This document shows, in pieces, positions 33,866-45,900 of a stretch of 64,000 nt of DNA. Within the stretch, counting starts at the first letter, position 1; every line of letters begins with the position of its first letter. Position numbers and translations under genes: made by a program. The notes beneath the pieces are model-generated. The model did no database searches. It was not told the DNA's origin and saw only the letters and a program-made list of their open reading frames with translations. This stretch comes from Malania oleifera (Eukaryota; Streptophyta; Magnoliopsida; Santalales; Ximeniaceae): NCBI RefSeq assembly GCF_029873635.1, contig NC_080417.1, positions 30,430,214 to 30,494,213 on the forward strand. Reading direction: 5' to 3'.

Positions 33866-35493
33866 CTGAAAGTTGGATTTTTACGCAGAAAATTTACAGA
33901 AATTCACTCCCTCTCTCTCTCCTATGGCTCCACCTCCATCTATTTTTGATTTCGGCCCCGTCGTTCGCCAAATCGACGATCTGAGGCCACCACGACGCTC
34001 CTAGGGAAGTTCTCTCCAAGTCTGCTAGAGTGGATCGTCGGTGGGACGAATTTGGATTTCATCCCAAATTCAGGGTAAGGTTTTTTAAGCAAAATTTGGT
34101 TTAGTAGCAGCTATAGGAAATGTAATAGACATAGAAATAATGATATTTTGTTTGGGGATTTATGGTTTTCAGGGTGTTGAGTGAAGAACCTTGCGGGTGT
34201 AGGACCTTTCATAGTATGGAGATTTTAGCATAAATCAGGTAAGGAAAATATGCTATGCTAGACAGTTTTAGAATGATTTTCAGTATGAAATGTATATTTT
34301 ACCAGATTATTATTCACTACATAAATGTATACGGTTTATCAATTATGTATTATATGTTTTAAATCATTGTGTGGCTTGAGAATATAGATATAGTACAGAG
34401 ACATGTTTTACAATATTTTTCAGAGTTATGTTTTACAGAATATACAGACAGTGAATATATTTTTCAAAAATTACAGAATACCATGTTTTTAGTACCGTGA
34501 CATACAGTTATACAGTTCATTTTAGAAATACCGTTTATCACAACATCATGGTTAATACAGATATTACAGAATCATGGTAAAACAGATAGATTGTATATAG
34601 TAATGTATTATTTAGTATCAGACCCTAATAGATCAGATAGCAAAGCACGGTACCATTTCTATATACAAATATTCAGTATAGAGTGCACCACCTATTCAGA
34701 TAATACGTGGTATGTAGGTCAATCAAATGCCCAGGAGCGGATATGATTCCCATCAGATATGGGTTGAGGAGGGCTGATCAGACTGATGGAGTATAGTGGT
34801 TTATTCCTGGTTGGCCAGGCAGTGTAGATCCCACCTTCAGGCCGCACAACCTTGTCATGAGGGGTTAAATCATGACATATAGCCATCCAGGGAAGTTTTC
34901 AGTTATTATTATTGTATGTATGTACAGTTTTATAGTAACAAAGGGCATACTTATGTATAGTAGAAGTATTATGTATAAAAACCTAAAAATACAGTTATGT
35001 TAAGCAACATGGGATGGTGGTTGTTATATTATTTGTACTATATTTTCAGATTCAGTTATATGTGTTTATATAGAAATAGATCTTCTCAGTATTATTACTC
35101 ATTTGCCACACACTAACAATAGCATATTTCGTCTTACTAAACTTTGACTCATCCCATTACTTTAACATTTTTCAGGTGATCCAGGTTGGCGAGTAGATCA
35201 GACTTGTAGATAAAGGGGCCTCAGTACTACCCTGTCAGTAGAGTAAGTATTTTTTAGAGTATTTATGTATAGCCTTAGCCCAGTCGAGAGTATTTTGGGA
35301 AGCAGTCATATATGTATATTTTGAGGACCCTTTTAGTGCTCTGGTATTGTATATATTCTTGATGGTGTTTATATGAATTTCGCTTCTTGCTGCTTAGGTT
35401 GATGGATTGGTTTGATCTAATAGGTATCAGAGCATTATAAATTTTGCAGTATATATATATAAAACTAGTTAAATAGCAGGTCGTTACACCTTC

Positions 35494-36726
35494 ATTCTTA
35501 TTCTTCAATGAAGTATATCATTTAGTCACATTAATTAACATCTTATGCACATTGAATAAGTCATTTTGAAGTTCTTCATAAGATGGCATGCTCTCATCAT
35601 CGGATTCATTAGATGAATCACTATCATATTCATTATTCGATTTGGATGAGGAACATTATTCTTTATCATCATTCCATGCCATGAAGCAAGTATAAGCAAC
35701 CTCTTGGTCACTTGATTCACATTTCGAACTACTTGTACTCATGTTGTCCCAAGTAGTGGCTTTCATGACCTTTTTCTTTTTCTTTTTAGAATCTTTCTTA
35801 AATGGTGAACATTCCGGTTTTATATGTTCAGTCTTGTTGCAATTATAACATGTAGGAGTTTTATTTTTTGATTTCTTTTTGCTAATTTCTTCTTCTTCAT
35901 CTGATTCAGATTTGGATTTTCTTTTGAATTTATTTTTCTTTCTTAGAATTTTCACTAGCTTCTTAGATATGAAGACTACTTCATCTTCATTTATCTCTTC
36001 TTCACTACTAAAGTTTTCTTTTGAAGCTTTGAAGGCTATAGATTCTTGGGCTTTAGTTTTTTCACTTCTTTTATTTATTGTCATTTCATATGTGAGGAGA
36101 GAACCTATAAGTTCGTCTAAGGAGGTGTTTTTAAGGTTTCTTCCTTCAGTTATTGTAGTGGCTTTTGGTTCTCATATAAGTGACAGCTCTCTAAGAATTT
36201 TTCTTATCATCTCATAGGTAGAATAGGTTTTTCCTAAGGCAATTAGGGAATTTATTATGTGAGTGAACCTAGTGTACATGCTAGTTATGAATTCATTTGG
36301 GTTCATCTTAAAAGCTTCATATTTGCTTGTAAGCATATCAATCCTATTATCCCTAACATCTATAGTGCCTTCGTAGGTTACTTCTAACTTATCCCATATT
36401 TCCTTGGCCGATTTGCAAGTCATTACTCTATTAAATTCATTTATATCAAGGGCACAATACAATGCATTCATAGCGCTAGAATTTACTTGTAAAATCTTGT
36501 GATCTATTTCAGTTATATCATTTTTCTCCTTAGGAACTTGTTTTCCATCTACTAGTTTGAGGGGAATTAGATCACCATCCGTGACAACATCCCAAGCTTT
36601 CCAATTCATAGTTTGAAGATATATTCTCATCCTTTATTTCCAAAATGTGTAATTTAAACCACAAAAGATGGGTGACCTAGTTGAGGATTGTCCTTATCCA
36701 AAGGGAGCTACGCCTAAGTGTGCCAT
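35494..36726 (-). pseudogene. copia gag, N-terminal half (UBN2 and first CCHC)
   Basis: Starts at ATG 36726 (MAHLGVAPFG). Conserved parts are SPIFCGLNYTFW, the UBN2-type block with TRFTHIINSLIALGKTYST (about 36205-36275), LDELIGSLLTYEM near 36085-36125, an acidic/basic stretch and the knuckle CYNCNKTEHIKPEC (about 35818-35859). Breaks include a TAA after APFG, stops near 36632 and 36170, and a frame change near 35690. It is close kin to the gag at 23536-24732. It is cut at 35493 by the solo LTR and resumes at 33601. Confidence 0.87.
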
Positions 36727-36769
36727 TAAGATCTTTGTATAACTATTAATTTAGATTTGCTATAACCCT

Positions 36770-36781
36770 GCTCTGATACCA
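36770..36781 (-). other. primer binding site, tRNA-Met type (minus)
   Basis: GCTCTGATACCA on plus, two bases from the LTR at 36784. Confidence 0.86.
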
Positions 36782-36783
36782 AT

Positions 36784-38926
36784 TGAAAACAAAGGTGTAG
36801 TCCCAAGAGTGGGGGTGAATTGGATTTTAAAATTTTCTTTTAATTCTCTTCAACAAATTCTTGATTTCTTGTTGATTCATCAAATACACAATGAATACTT
36901 AAAACAAAATTTAATTCACATCCACAACGCAAGTATTTAAACAATCAAGTAACCAATCAATCAACCAAGCCAATTAATTTTCCAATCAACCACAATATCC
37001 AAACTAAGATATAAGATTTCAACTTTTGTTTGTTTGCAACCCTGTAAATATGAAAGTTTGATTTAAGCCCTGTGGTAATAAATTTGCTTTCTCAAAATGA
37101 TTTTCAACAAAACATCCACACTCTTCCCAAAATTCAGAATTCAAATAAACTTTTAGTTAATTTTTTTTGGGATGTTAACCAATTAACGTACCCCCTTATG
37201 ATTTTCGTAAAATATGGTTTAACCAACGTACTCCCTTTCGATTTTCGCAACTCAAATCAAAATTAGACTTTAAGTTTACTTAATTTCCAAATTTACGTAG
37301 TATATATGATTTAGGAATTTATATCATCCACGCAATTTATATGTGCTGAAAATAAAGAGTAAGGGAAAGAGAGAGTGAGACCATGTCTTTTATGAGGTTC
37401 GACTTATACCTAGCCTACGTCCTCGCCTTTGGCAAACCACCAAAGGATTTATTAAACCAGTTCCTTTGCTGGGCAGAACAACACTGTTACACACTCCTTC
37501 ACTAGGCTAGAGGCCGCCTCTCTAAGTGATATCCCCTCACTCGGTCACTCCTTCAATTAGGTTAGAGTCTGCCTCTCTAAGCGATACCCCACGCTTAGCT
37601 AACGATCCAAACAATCTTTGGAATGTCAAAGAACTACAAGAAACACAAGATACAATCTGCGTACAAGTATACTCTCACAAAGAGCAAGTTAGTACAATTT
37701 CAGCATTATATACTTCAATGTAAAAATATCAACGGGAAATAGAATGAAGCTCAAGTGTAGAATTCACCAAATTTTTTCTTAGATGAATATTGGCAATAGA
37801 AACTCAGAGTAATAAGAATCAGTATTTCAGAATATCTTAGCAAAATCAGCTTGCAAGAGATGTGAGTAAGAGAGAACAACCGGTTTTCGAAATAGTTTAC
37901 AATAGATTTTTCAATTCCTTGGCTCTTTGTTGTAATTTGATTTGAAAAAGACATGTATTTATAAGCTTTCAAAAGTGTTTTCGTGTTGCCCAAGTTTACT
38001 TGGAGTATTTCCCAAGTTTTTAGAAATTTTGGGGCACAAGCAACTAATATTTAAATTTTAAAACTTTTAAAAAATTTGCCCATTAACAGTGTTCAAACTT
38101 ATGAAGTATCGAAGTCAGACGATTGAAGTTCATTAATGCTTTGAAAATATTGAACTAGACACAGGGTCTGACGTCTAATCTTGGGGTTCATACTTCTGAA
38201 GTCTTGGGTTTAGATGTCTGAAGTCAGGGTTTAGTATTCTGATATGCTTTTTCCTGTTTATGTGTTTCACCAATAAATCTTCAGACGACTGAACTTAATC
38301 TTCGGTCTTTTGAAATAATTCTTCAAACGATTGAACTTAAACTTCAGTCTTTTGAAGTTGACTCTTCAGTTTTCTGGGCTATGACTTCGATCTTCTGAAC
38401 AGTACAATTTCTGGTTTTTTCATTTCAAGTTCAAAAATATGTTTTGCACTCTTTCTTTACTATTTTATAAAATATTTTTCAGAGTTTTAAAGTAGGTCTC
38501 TAAGTCCATGTATTACCCTTAAAGAGTTTCAAAATATTTCAAACAATATTTAAACATTAAAGTACTTACATAAAGACTTCTAAGACTTTTCACATTCTAG
38601 GTACTTGAGTCTTCATGCTTTGTTTTTCTTTGAGCTCTCTTACTTTGCTTTTCTTTGACTCTTTTGCTTTGCTTTTCTTTGACTCTCTTTTGCTTTGCTT
38701 TTCTTTGGTTCTCAACAAATCATCCATGTCCTCATTTTCTTTAAAGCTTTAATATATCATCTTTAAAACTATGTTTTTGATTCTTTAAACTTCATTTGAT
38801 CCTTGTGAGCACTTTGACCTTACTTTCATATATGTGAGTCCTGAAATAACATCACTTAACCAAATATGTTAAGTTCCACTTGTTTGTTAGCATCAAAATA
38901 AGATTTTAAATCTTGTAAGGCTAACA
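36784..38926 (-). repeat. copia 5' LTR (Sirevirus-like) of minus gag-only element
   Basis: On plus it starts TGAAAACAAAGG and ends GGCTAACA. On minus it shows TGTTAGCC at the start, a palindrome array (38100-38405), TTTATAAGC-like TATA complement near 37955, the U5 block GGACGTAGGC (complement near 37420) and the AATTCACCCCC block at its end. It is the same family as 21375-23478. The next five bases on the right are CCTTT. Confidence 0.87.
38100..38405 (-). repeat. palindrome array TTCAGTCTTCTGAA in copia LTR
   Basis: At least ten variants of CTTCAGACGACTGAA, CTTCAGTCTTTTGAAG and GGTCTGACGTC-type units. The equivalent in the truncated partner LTR is at about 28945-29180. On minus it lies upstream of the TATA-like sequence. 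Confidence 0.75.
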
Positions 38927-40019
38927 CCTTTAGCCTGCTAGACTCGATTCTTAGGATTTCCTGAAAAGATAGTTTGTAAAGTAAGGGTGAGGCACAACTC
39001 AATAAAGGAAAGACTAAGTTAATGTCATTGCGTGACCAACATGCATTTAGTGCACAGAAAATAACCAGTTCACTAAGTATATAAACACATTTATGAAATC
39101 ATTCTTATTTTACACTCACACACACAATTAGCCGATGAAAGGGAAAATTATCCGCTCATATAAGTAGTTTCCCTATGCTCTAATACCATTACTACTATTA
39201 GGACACTCGCCTTTCTAAGCAAACCCTCGAAATTATCTTATTAATTATTTGTATTCACATAAATTAATAGATATGCATATAAGACACTCCTGTGACAAAC
39301 ACGCCATTTACTTCCTTCATGGCACGGGTTGTGCGGCCTGAAAGCTAGACTATTGTCTTGGGGGATCCACCTAGACAATAGTCATCTGTACTCTCCATTA
39401 ACATACTCCGCGGGTCTATACAATTCCAACTGCTAGTCCGATTGCCCTCACCCAGGGGGTACATTCACCTCACGTAGGCAAATTGGATAAGACCACCCTA
39501 CACCTCTCAGCACAAGTGTAAGCGCACACGACCACTTAACAAATCCCTAACAACGGTACCGTGCTCACAATACATTGGTCCCTAGGATTCCTAAAACATA
39601 TCATACAATTTAGATAATAGAAATCACCATTTAAAACATCAATTCACATATATTTCATATTATTCCAAAAACTCGGCCCCCAACCACAAATACAATACAA
39701 TTCGGCTCATAGCCATTTAAACAAAACCCGGCTCCTCAGCCATCATATCAAATCCCTACATTATTCACAAGCATTTCCAGTATTACACAAACAATTTCAG
39801 TATTTCACAAACAATTTAGTATTTCAAAATCCCAAATCCAGATATACAATAATCCATACCAATTAAATCATCTACCACACGATTTCCACATTTTAACATA
39901 ACCATACAAACAAACAAACTTTCTACCGTTCATTTTATTCAAAAATACCATACCATATATCCTACGTTTGTAAAATCCATTTCAAACGGTTGGTTTTCAA
40001 AATAACCTTTAAATTCTTT

Positions 40020-40062
<43 letters not shown>

Positions 40063-40887
40063 ATAACAATTTAATTAATTCAATTTCCATAAAATTACTG
40101 ACTTAATTTAATCCCCTTATCTGATTCTTGAAAAAACCCGATAAAACCCTGACCTATGCCCTACGGCGTTCAAAACTCCTGAAACCCTAAAATTCAAATT
40201 TTATCATATTATTCATCACAATCTCTAGAGTAATTTTTCCTAAAATTCTCTTAGATTCTGAATACCCTAAATAACTTATAAAAGTCTAAATTGTTAAACT
40301 TACCTCCAATTTAGGGTTGGTGCTCCGGACCTCTAACTCAAAAACCCACTCTACTTAGATTGTAGAGAATCTCCCCACGATCTTTTGACAATTTTCGTTC
40401 GTTAATTGAATTTAAGATTTAAGAAAAATTAAAATAAGTATGAGAATTGACCTTACCTCATGAGATATGCTTACGCTGTTCCTACGATAAATCCGCTTTA
40501 GTAGGAATGTCGGTGGTAGAGAATAAAATCCAACGGTATTTTCTGATTTTCGATTAGGCGAAAATTAGCCAAAAAATTGAGGAGAGTGGAGGAGAAAATG
40601 AAGGAGACGAGAGAGACGAGAGAGTGAGTGTCTGGATTGAAAAAAAAAAATCCTGAGGCTTTACGAAGCCTCAGGTAAGTTTTTTATATATATATATATA
40701 TATATATATCTATATATAATATTATATTAATATATTATTATATTATATTATTTAATTAAAAATAATAATAATTTAATTGACAAATAAATTCATTAATTAA
40801 TTATTTTATTTATTTGTTTATTTTACTTTATTTATTTATTTATGTATTTTTATTATTTATTTATTTACTTTATTTTTACATTTCCAT
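38927..40887 (-). repeat. Ty3/gypsy LTR (GGCCG family), minus, both ends incomplete
   Basis: Reverse complement of 7995-9520 plus the TAATA-rich 5' part seen at 25359. It includes the GTGAGGCACA block near 38988, CAACGGTACCGTGCTC near 39551 and GGAG/AGAGAGACGAG leader near 40570-40630. About 260 bp of the LTR end is missing at 38927 and the outer terminus cannot be found near 40887. Contains (TA)n runs at about 40023-40059 and 40684-40710. Confidence 0.8.
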
Positions 40888-42480
40888 TCCAATAGTTGAA
40901 ATTAGACACATGTCAAATTACCTAGCTATAATTTTTTTTTTAAATTTTTTTGAAAAATCCTAAAATGAAACAATAGTTTCACAAAATTACTTTTTATCAT
41001 CACTAATGGAGTAGGAGAGGATTTGTGAAAAAGGTCAAGACATTGGCTAATATGTATATTTCTATTATTTTTATTTTTTAAATGGAAAATTCACTTGTCA
41101 TCTGCGGCTAATATGTATATTTCTATTATTTTTATTTTTTAAATGGCATATTCACTTGTCATCCGCGACGTACGCGTTATTTATGATGTTTTTGCAATTT
41201 TCAAAGGGCATCTTCTGAAATCCGAATCATCTAGATTTTTACATTGAAAATGAGTGTAAAACATGCACAACCAATATTCTTTCACATCGAGCAATTTACA
41301 TGTCAATACTTATAAAATCGGACTAAAAAATGAATTGTAAAATTGTCCAATTTCTAGTTCTTCCAGTTCAACCCATTTTGATCATTGGTCAAATAAATTT
41401 TTTTTATTCCTAAAAATTTATAAATATTAATTTACATAGTTTTAATCAAAGCATTTTAAATAGTCGTTTTGGAGATATGTGGGCGAAGCATCTTAGGGCT
41501 TTATATGGTATATTTGCTCTTTTCTATTTTCTATTTTCATTTGTATATGGTGAAGAAACAAACTATAAAAATATGTTTATTTATTTTGTTAGTTTTTTGC
41601 TCCTATTGTGGGTTTTTAATTGTTTGAGAAAAAAATAAAAATAAAAATTTATGATTTTCAATTATTTTCCCAACTTGCTGCTAAAAAAATTAATTATTGG
41701 GATATATTTTTTGGATTAAATCAATCATTTTATACTCACTTTTTAATTAAAAATTAAAACGAAATGATCATATAAATTTAAATATGATTAAAATGAAAAT
41801 TTTCATAAATTTTTAAAAATATATAAAAATAAAAAAAGCCAATTACAAAATATATTTTCTATTTTTCAATGATGATGTACCATAAGATTATCATTATAAA
41901 TTGAATTTTGAAAGTATAATAGTTAATTAAAGTAAAACAATTATATGAATATTAATTTTTATTAGAGTATTTTAAATTCACATTATTTTGTGCTTTTATT
42001 ATTTTAAATTATATTTTATAAAATATTATTTGATTTGAAGATGAAAATGAATAATTTTTAAAATAATTTTAAATTTAAAAATAATAGCTAAACCGGCTGT
42101 TGATTTAATTTTTAATTTTTAATTTTTAATTTTTAATTTTTCCTTAGTTTTTTTTTTATCCCATAATTTCCACGATTGTAATTTACTCTGATCATTTTAC
42201 AAGTTCTTCATCTGGATCTCCAGAGATCGCAATAAATTCTTGCTTTCTTCTGTCTCTGTATTTCGAATTTTATTATAGCAGATGACGAGATGGTTCATAA
42301 TTTCACAATCAGATCCATTAAGCATCCTTCTTCTAGAAAACAAACACAACACCACCGAATCGCCACCGCCCGTTCTGTCCACGTCACTGATCCCCGCCTC
42401 TTCAATCCAACGGCCATCACCGCTCCAATAATAGTCGCACCCTATTCCGCTAACCACTCCACACCCTGGTTAGGTTAGGT
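40888..42480. other. AT-rich intergenic sequence upstream of the ANP32-type gene
   Basis: No open frame with a domain. It contains a 61-bp tandem duplication (41045-41166) and a run of five AATTTTT/TTTTTAATTT phrases near 42103-42140. Probably ordinary host spacer. Confidence 0.55.
41045..41166. repeat. 61-bp tandem duplication
   Basis: Two neighbouring copies beginning GGCTAATATGTATATTTC and ending CACTTGTCATC(T/C)GCG, differing at only three or four bases. Confidence 0.92.
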
Positions 42481-42939
42481 TAACCTCGAACCCCGGTCAC
42501 GATCCCGGCTCGAACCCGGTCCTCGGGCCGAGCGCTCTCCCGGTTCGGAGCGCTGGCAATAAGAAAAGAAAGGAAACAAGAGAGAGAGGTTGAGGGAGAG
42601 TGAGGGATTAGGTTTTTTCGGGGGCTTCCCAATGGTTGTTTGAAGTCTTAGAAGAAGAAGAAGAAGAAGAGCCGTGTGCCAGAAAATTAGGGTTTTTCGT
42701 CTCAAAGCAGGATAGGGATTCAGTGCAGCGCTAAATTGATTATCTTTGAATCTAGGGTTTGTTCTGGAGTTTTGTTTGGTTTATATGTATATATTAGTTT
42801 GTTTGTTGCTTCATCTGTTGCAGAATATTTAAGAGATTATTGCTGTGTAATCTCTGTTTTCTATGCTCTTGAATCGATTTGTTTTGCCTGTGTTTTAGAT
42901 TGAAAATACTGTGTATGAGATTTTAGGCCTTCGTATTTG
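42481..42939 (+). promoter_or_regulatory. promoter and 5' untranslated region of the ANP32-type gene
   Basis: GC content rises sharply at about 42480 after 1.5 kb of AT-rich DNA. A GAA run (42651-42669), GAGAGA-rich sequence (42570-42605) and a TTTTAG|A acceptor-like site near 42899 suggest a leader, possibly with an intron ending there. No clear TATA box was identified. Confidence 0.5.
42651..42669 (+). repeat. (GAA)n microsatellite in gene leader
   Basis: GAAGAAGAAGAAGAAGAAG, within the probable 5' untranslated region. Confidence 0.9.
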
Positions 42940-45900
42940 ATGGACGAGATCTGGGAGAGGGCCGTGGAAACAGCCCTCGACGGTCAGACGGACTTTGCCT
43001 CTGCTCGAACCCTAACCCTAGACGGAGCCGTGAAGTGCGTGCACGGACGTCTCCCTCCTCCCGGCCTCTTGGAGAAATACGAGAATCTACAACACCTCTC
43101 CATCGCAAACATCGGAGTTTCATCCCTTGAGCAGTTCCCGCGGCTCCGAAATCTCCAAAAGCTCATTCTGTCTGATAATCGGATCGCCGGCGGCCTTGAA
43201 TTCCTTGTGGAAGCGGGCCTTGAGTCGCTGCGGGACCTTGACCTCTCAAACAATAGAATTCAATTTATTGAAGATCTCACGCCGCTTGCGCAGCTCAGGC
43301 TCGTGTCGCTCGATCTGTACGAGTGTCCTGTTACGCGCGTGAAAGATTACCGGTCTAGGGTTTTTGGATTGATTAGGTCTTTGAAGTACTTGGATAAAAT
43401 GGACGCGGAAGAGAATGAGAGGCCCGAGTCGGATGATGAGGAGGATGAAGAAGAGGGCGAGGAGGATGATCCTGGGAGTGGGGAGATTGATGGCGAAGAT
43501 CGCCCCTATAATAATGGCCACAGTGTGGGATGTGAAGGCATAGTTGATGTTGATGAGGATGAAGAAAGCGATGCAGATGAGGAGGAGGTGGAGACGTCAA
43601 GGAGGGTGAATGGATTGCACCATCAAGCGAATGGGTTTCGGGTGGCACCTGTGATGGACCGTGACGATGATGAGGAAGAAGATGGGGAGGATGAAGAAGA
43701 TGGTGATTCGAGGGAGGAGATTGACGAGGAGGACTCTGATGATGAAGATGTAGTCGAGGTTCATGAGATTGAGGACAGTGACGATGAGGAAGACGGGGTT
43801 GAGGATGACGAGGATGATGATGAGGATGATGAGGATGAGGATGAAGAGGAGGGGGTAGACAATGAAGAAGGGGACTTTGCTGAGCCGGAGAGCACTGGGC
43901 GGCTGACAAGCACAGAGGGGGAGATTGATGGCCACGAGCAGGGAGAGGAAGACGGAGAGGACGATGATAATGGCGAGACTGGGGAGGAAGAGCAGCAGGG
44001 TATTGAAGATGGGGATTTTGATGATGAAGAGGGTGAGGAGGTAATGATCTCTTTTTCCTCTGAAATATATTATCTTTTGCTCGTTTATTGCTATTTTTTT
44101 CTCTTATATGAAGAGGGTATTGAAGATGGTGCTTTACGTAATGACTCACTCGTTACAGGGTTTTGGGTTTGGAATTGTATGAATGTTCTCTGCGGAATTT
44201 ATGATACTGTGTTTCTACTGGTTAGAAGGAAAAAATGATTTATGCAAATTTATGTAGACGGGGTCTTTTGCTTGTCTGTTTCTGATTTATATAATTTTTA
44301 AGCATATCGTAAATGAATTCATTTGTTTTATTTACTTTATTTTTAAATTCTTCTCATGGCTTTGATACTGCATATGGCAAAGATTATTCTGATAGAATAT
44401 TGTAAATATAATTTTTTCCCCAATAAATATGTTTATTGTTGTAAATTTTGATCTGAGGTTTACAAACATGGCACTGCATGTTGCTTTATAGCCTTTTTAT
44501 TATATTATCAATTATTGAACTATTTATTTTTATGTTGCAGGTAAAAAAGTAATTTTGGTAGAGTGGCTAAGGACTTGTTTAGTTGTGGGAAGCAGTTTAT
44601 TTTATATTTACTTTTCCAGTGTTTAGAAAGTATGACAATCTGACCTTGTTTTTGGGTTTGAAAAGTAACAAGATTTTTTCCTAGATTTTGTAGACAAATA
44701 TTGAAAAACTAGAAGACAAAGTGGCATGTTTGTAATTGTTTGGATTTTGGAAAAACTGAAAATTATAATAAAATTATTTTTTCACAACCAAACATGTCCC
44801 AGACTCCTAGTTATTTGAATTCAATTTTTTTTTTCTTATGTGTAATTTGGAAACCATGAGGCTTGTCTAATTGTGGAAAACCAATTTTCAATTTAATTTT
44901 TGTAAAGAATTAAAAAAAATCCTATGTTTTACCATTTCTTCAATTTTTGTATAGAAAAGTTGAAAAACGATAAAAGATGTTTGTCAACTTTCTTGTATAA
45001 AGGTTGGAAAACTGGAAAATGGAAATTGAAAAAATGATTTTCAACTTGTCATGCCCTTATTTTTTTTTAAATCCCCTTTCTTTTTCTTATTTACATTTTC
45101 TTTTTTGTAGTTTATAATTTCTACATAGCCCATAGTTTGATACTGGATTGCTGTCACAGTTGGATGTAGAAGTGTGATTAGTTCTTCAATTCTTCCATCC
45201 ATTGTTCTCTGAGATTCTATAATATTTCTAATTATAAATTTTTGACTAAGGTTGCATTTATTGTATGATTGAAGCAAGTGCCATTGATATCTTTCATGGC
45301 CTTTTGCAGGAAGTCAGTTTTTTGTGTTCTAATAATGTTGTTTCATTTGTGATGCACATAAATGATTGCTAGATACAAAATAAGTAAATTATTGTTTTAA
45401 TACTCTGCTCTATTTAGTGGGTTATACCAGTTGATTTGACTGAAAAACATTAGTAATAATGTGGCCCTGTAAATGCCATATTGCTGTTATTATGGGTTGG
45501 TTAATAGTTTATTGGTTTATTTTATATCTTCTTGTGCTCCTCTCTCTCCCTGCTTGGTCCTCATTTTTTCGCATGGTGTTGCTGTAATTAATTGCTGTAT
45601 TTTCCACAGTGTGAATTTTTGTTCTAATGTTAAATGGTTCTTTGATATGAAATTGGGTTTGGGTGGGGGGGTTGTAATTGTGTGAGTTGTGGCATTTGGG
45701 CTTGTCAGGTTTTTTCCTTGTGTGCAGTTGTTCACATTCTTGGATGTTTATCATGTTCATTCTGATAATTAATTTTCAGCAATTAGTCAGTCTTTGGTTG
45801 CATATTCTGTACTCTTTCTAAGGGATAGAGTTTCTTATTTAAGCCCTGTTGCTAATATTAATTGAGATTAAATTTTTATTGCATGTGTGGCAGGAAGAAG

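Larger units (their letters stand above)
33602..35488 (+). repeat. solo Ty3/gypsy LTR inserted in copia gag, target duplication CCTTC
   Basis: Begins TGTAACGACCTG and ends CAGGTCGTTACA, so its ends form a 10-bp inverted repeat. CCTTC is found on both sides (33597-33601 and 35489-35493). It has the palindrome array, the TGACGTG/TATA promoter and GCACGGTACCATTTCTAT near 34645. It is the best reference copy for LTR ends of this family. Confidence 0.96.
44041..45893 (+). other. intron of the ANP32-type gene
   Basis: A 1853-bp phase-0 intron with donor GTAATG and acceptor TGTGTGGCAG. It holds two MITE-like insertions (44571-44800, 44861-45055) and a partial copy of the exon 1 end (GGGTATTGAAGATGG at 44115, also at 43998). 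Retention would add about 66 residues before a stop at 44236. Confidence 0.85.

Noticed and set aside
43373..44149. 258-codon antisense open frame, His/Pro-rich
   Set aside because: It is the complement of the Asp/Glu repeat-rich exon of the ANP32-type gene; GAT/GAG codons read backwards give His, Pro and Leu. No domain or independent signals.
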